Assembly: GCF_963678635.1 (NCBI RefSeq)
Contig: NC_087064.1
Coordinates: 72,537,465-72,601,464 of the forward strand
DNA from: Symsagittifera roscoffensis
Lineage: Eukaryota; Xenacoelomorpha; Acoela; Convolutidae
DNA: 64,000 nucleotides
Direction: 5' to 3'
Position numbers and translations under genes: made by a program. A model generated the notes under the pieces. The model saw nothing but the letters and a program-made list of their open reading frames with translations. It made no database searches and was not told the origin of the DNA. This document shows, in pieces, positions 63,150 to 64,000 of the stretch. The first letter of the stretch is position 1. Each line of letters starts with the position of its first letter.

Positions 63150-63990
63150 TTGTGTCTGTAAGTTCCTGGATTCCGGAAACCAATCTTTAAACATGTTCCA
63201 AACTGTAAGTGGATTCCATTAACAAAATTTCCATGGATTCAGCGTACAAATGAGTGTAACGTAGCGAAAATAACTAATTGTTCTGGCTTCAGCAACTGTA
63301 ACTGGGTTTCAAAAAATTTTAGCGGAATCCGCAACTGTAAGTGTATTCCGTAAACTGCAAGTGGATTCCGAACTTTTCTCATTACTAAACTTGCATATGA
63401 ACAATTAAAAGCCGGAGCTTGAATTATTAAATTTAACAATGCGGAATTTAAAAGCAAGGACTTAACCATTGTCAGCGGAATCCACAAGAAATCTGAAACC
63501 ATGGTCAGCTAAATCGGTGGATGTCATCTTTTAGTATTTTTGATACATATCCCGGCGAACAATTTTTGAGATCATAGTTTTGCAACACAACACCGAAAAG
63601 TTTCACAAATGGAGTCATTCGGTTAAGAGTGATTAGAAACACAACGCACACCGTGTTGCCAAAGTAGGTTAGTATTTGAGATTTTATCGATCCCGAACAC
63701 TGATCTAGTAGATTCTTATTCTAATGAAATCAAATCATGTAATAAAAAGATAAAATTTTATATGGTACTACATATATACATAGATGTATACGAAATCCGC
63801 AATTACAATGCGGATTCTGATGACAATTTTCGGATTCCACTTACAAGTTGCAGGTTCCGCTTACAGTTGCGGATTCTACAGAAGCTCAATTAAACTATAC
63901 ACATGTCTTATTGTTTTTCGTGGATTCCACAAACATATCTGGATTCGCAAATCACGTTACAAATTCCGCAATTTTGTTTTTTTTGTAGCA
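63150..63990. repeat. Array of short direct and inverted GGATTCCG motifs
   Basis: At least ten loose copies of GGATTCCGCAACTGTAAGTG or its complement are scattered in both orientations (for example near 63172, 63210, 63332, 63346, 63365, 63477, 63798, 63831, 63849, 63868 and 63921). Probably a decayed foldback or subterminal-repeat-rich DNA element. No ORF. Confidence 0.6.
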
Positions 63991-64000
63991 ATTTTGAGCG

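Overview
The window is AT-rich eukaryotic DNA. It has spliced exons with GT-AG introns, no bacterial gene architecture, and a high density of retroelements, foldback elements and minisatellites. The one host gene is a divergent rhodopsin-like GPCR, so the source is a metazoan, probably an invertebrate with a transposon-inflated genome. I cannot name the species.

Host gene: four exons on the + strand (5332-5505, 29953-30150, 32690-33001, 61293-61829) join, all in phase 0, into a seven-transmembrane receptor of about 406 residues spread over 56.5 kb. Its introns (24.4, 2.5 and 28.3 kb) are almost entirely mobile DNA.

Main mobile family: three copies of one very large Ty3/gypsy-like LTR retroelement are present. 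Copy C (33608-52472, minus strand, 18.9 kb) is complete. It has 410-bp LTRs that differ at three positions, an ATGT target duplication, and open reading frames throughout. Its order, 5' to 3', is LTR, leader, ORF155, ORF357, ORF99, gag-protease (1081 codons), pol (1221 codons), two small membrane ORFs, an S/T/P-rich ORF, an env-like ORF (677), an ORF with the env-like membrane region (230), an accessory ORF of 602 codons, a 1.6-kb 3' region with a small intron-like unit and a palindromic motif, LTR. Copy A (1-3875, plus strand) is the 3' end of a second copy and also has an intact 602-codon ORF. Copy B (about 6094-15726, minus strand) is an old, decayed relative that has lost leader, gag and most of pol but keeps traces of all the tail genes.

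Other elements: D (about 17151-21965) and E (23776-29146) are broken, smaller gypsy elements on the + strand in intron 1. A gypsy reverse transcriptase fragment is split by copy C. Foldback/MITE-like elements recur at about 4.1, 16.3, 30.7, 31.4-32.3, 53.0-53.6 and 61.1 kb. A 4.3-kb unit is tandemly duplicated at 53.9-60.4 kb, and the last kilobase carries an array of short inverted motifs.

The most notable system is the retroelement of copies A, B and C. It is retrovirus-like, about twice the usual size, has extra genes before gag and after pol, tightly abutting or overlapping ORFs, and three conserved RNA/DNA features (an LTR hairpin with compensatory changes, an intron directly after the last stop codon, and a repeat-flanked double palindrome).
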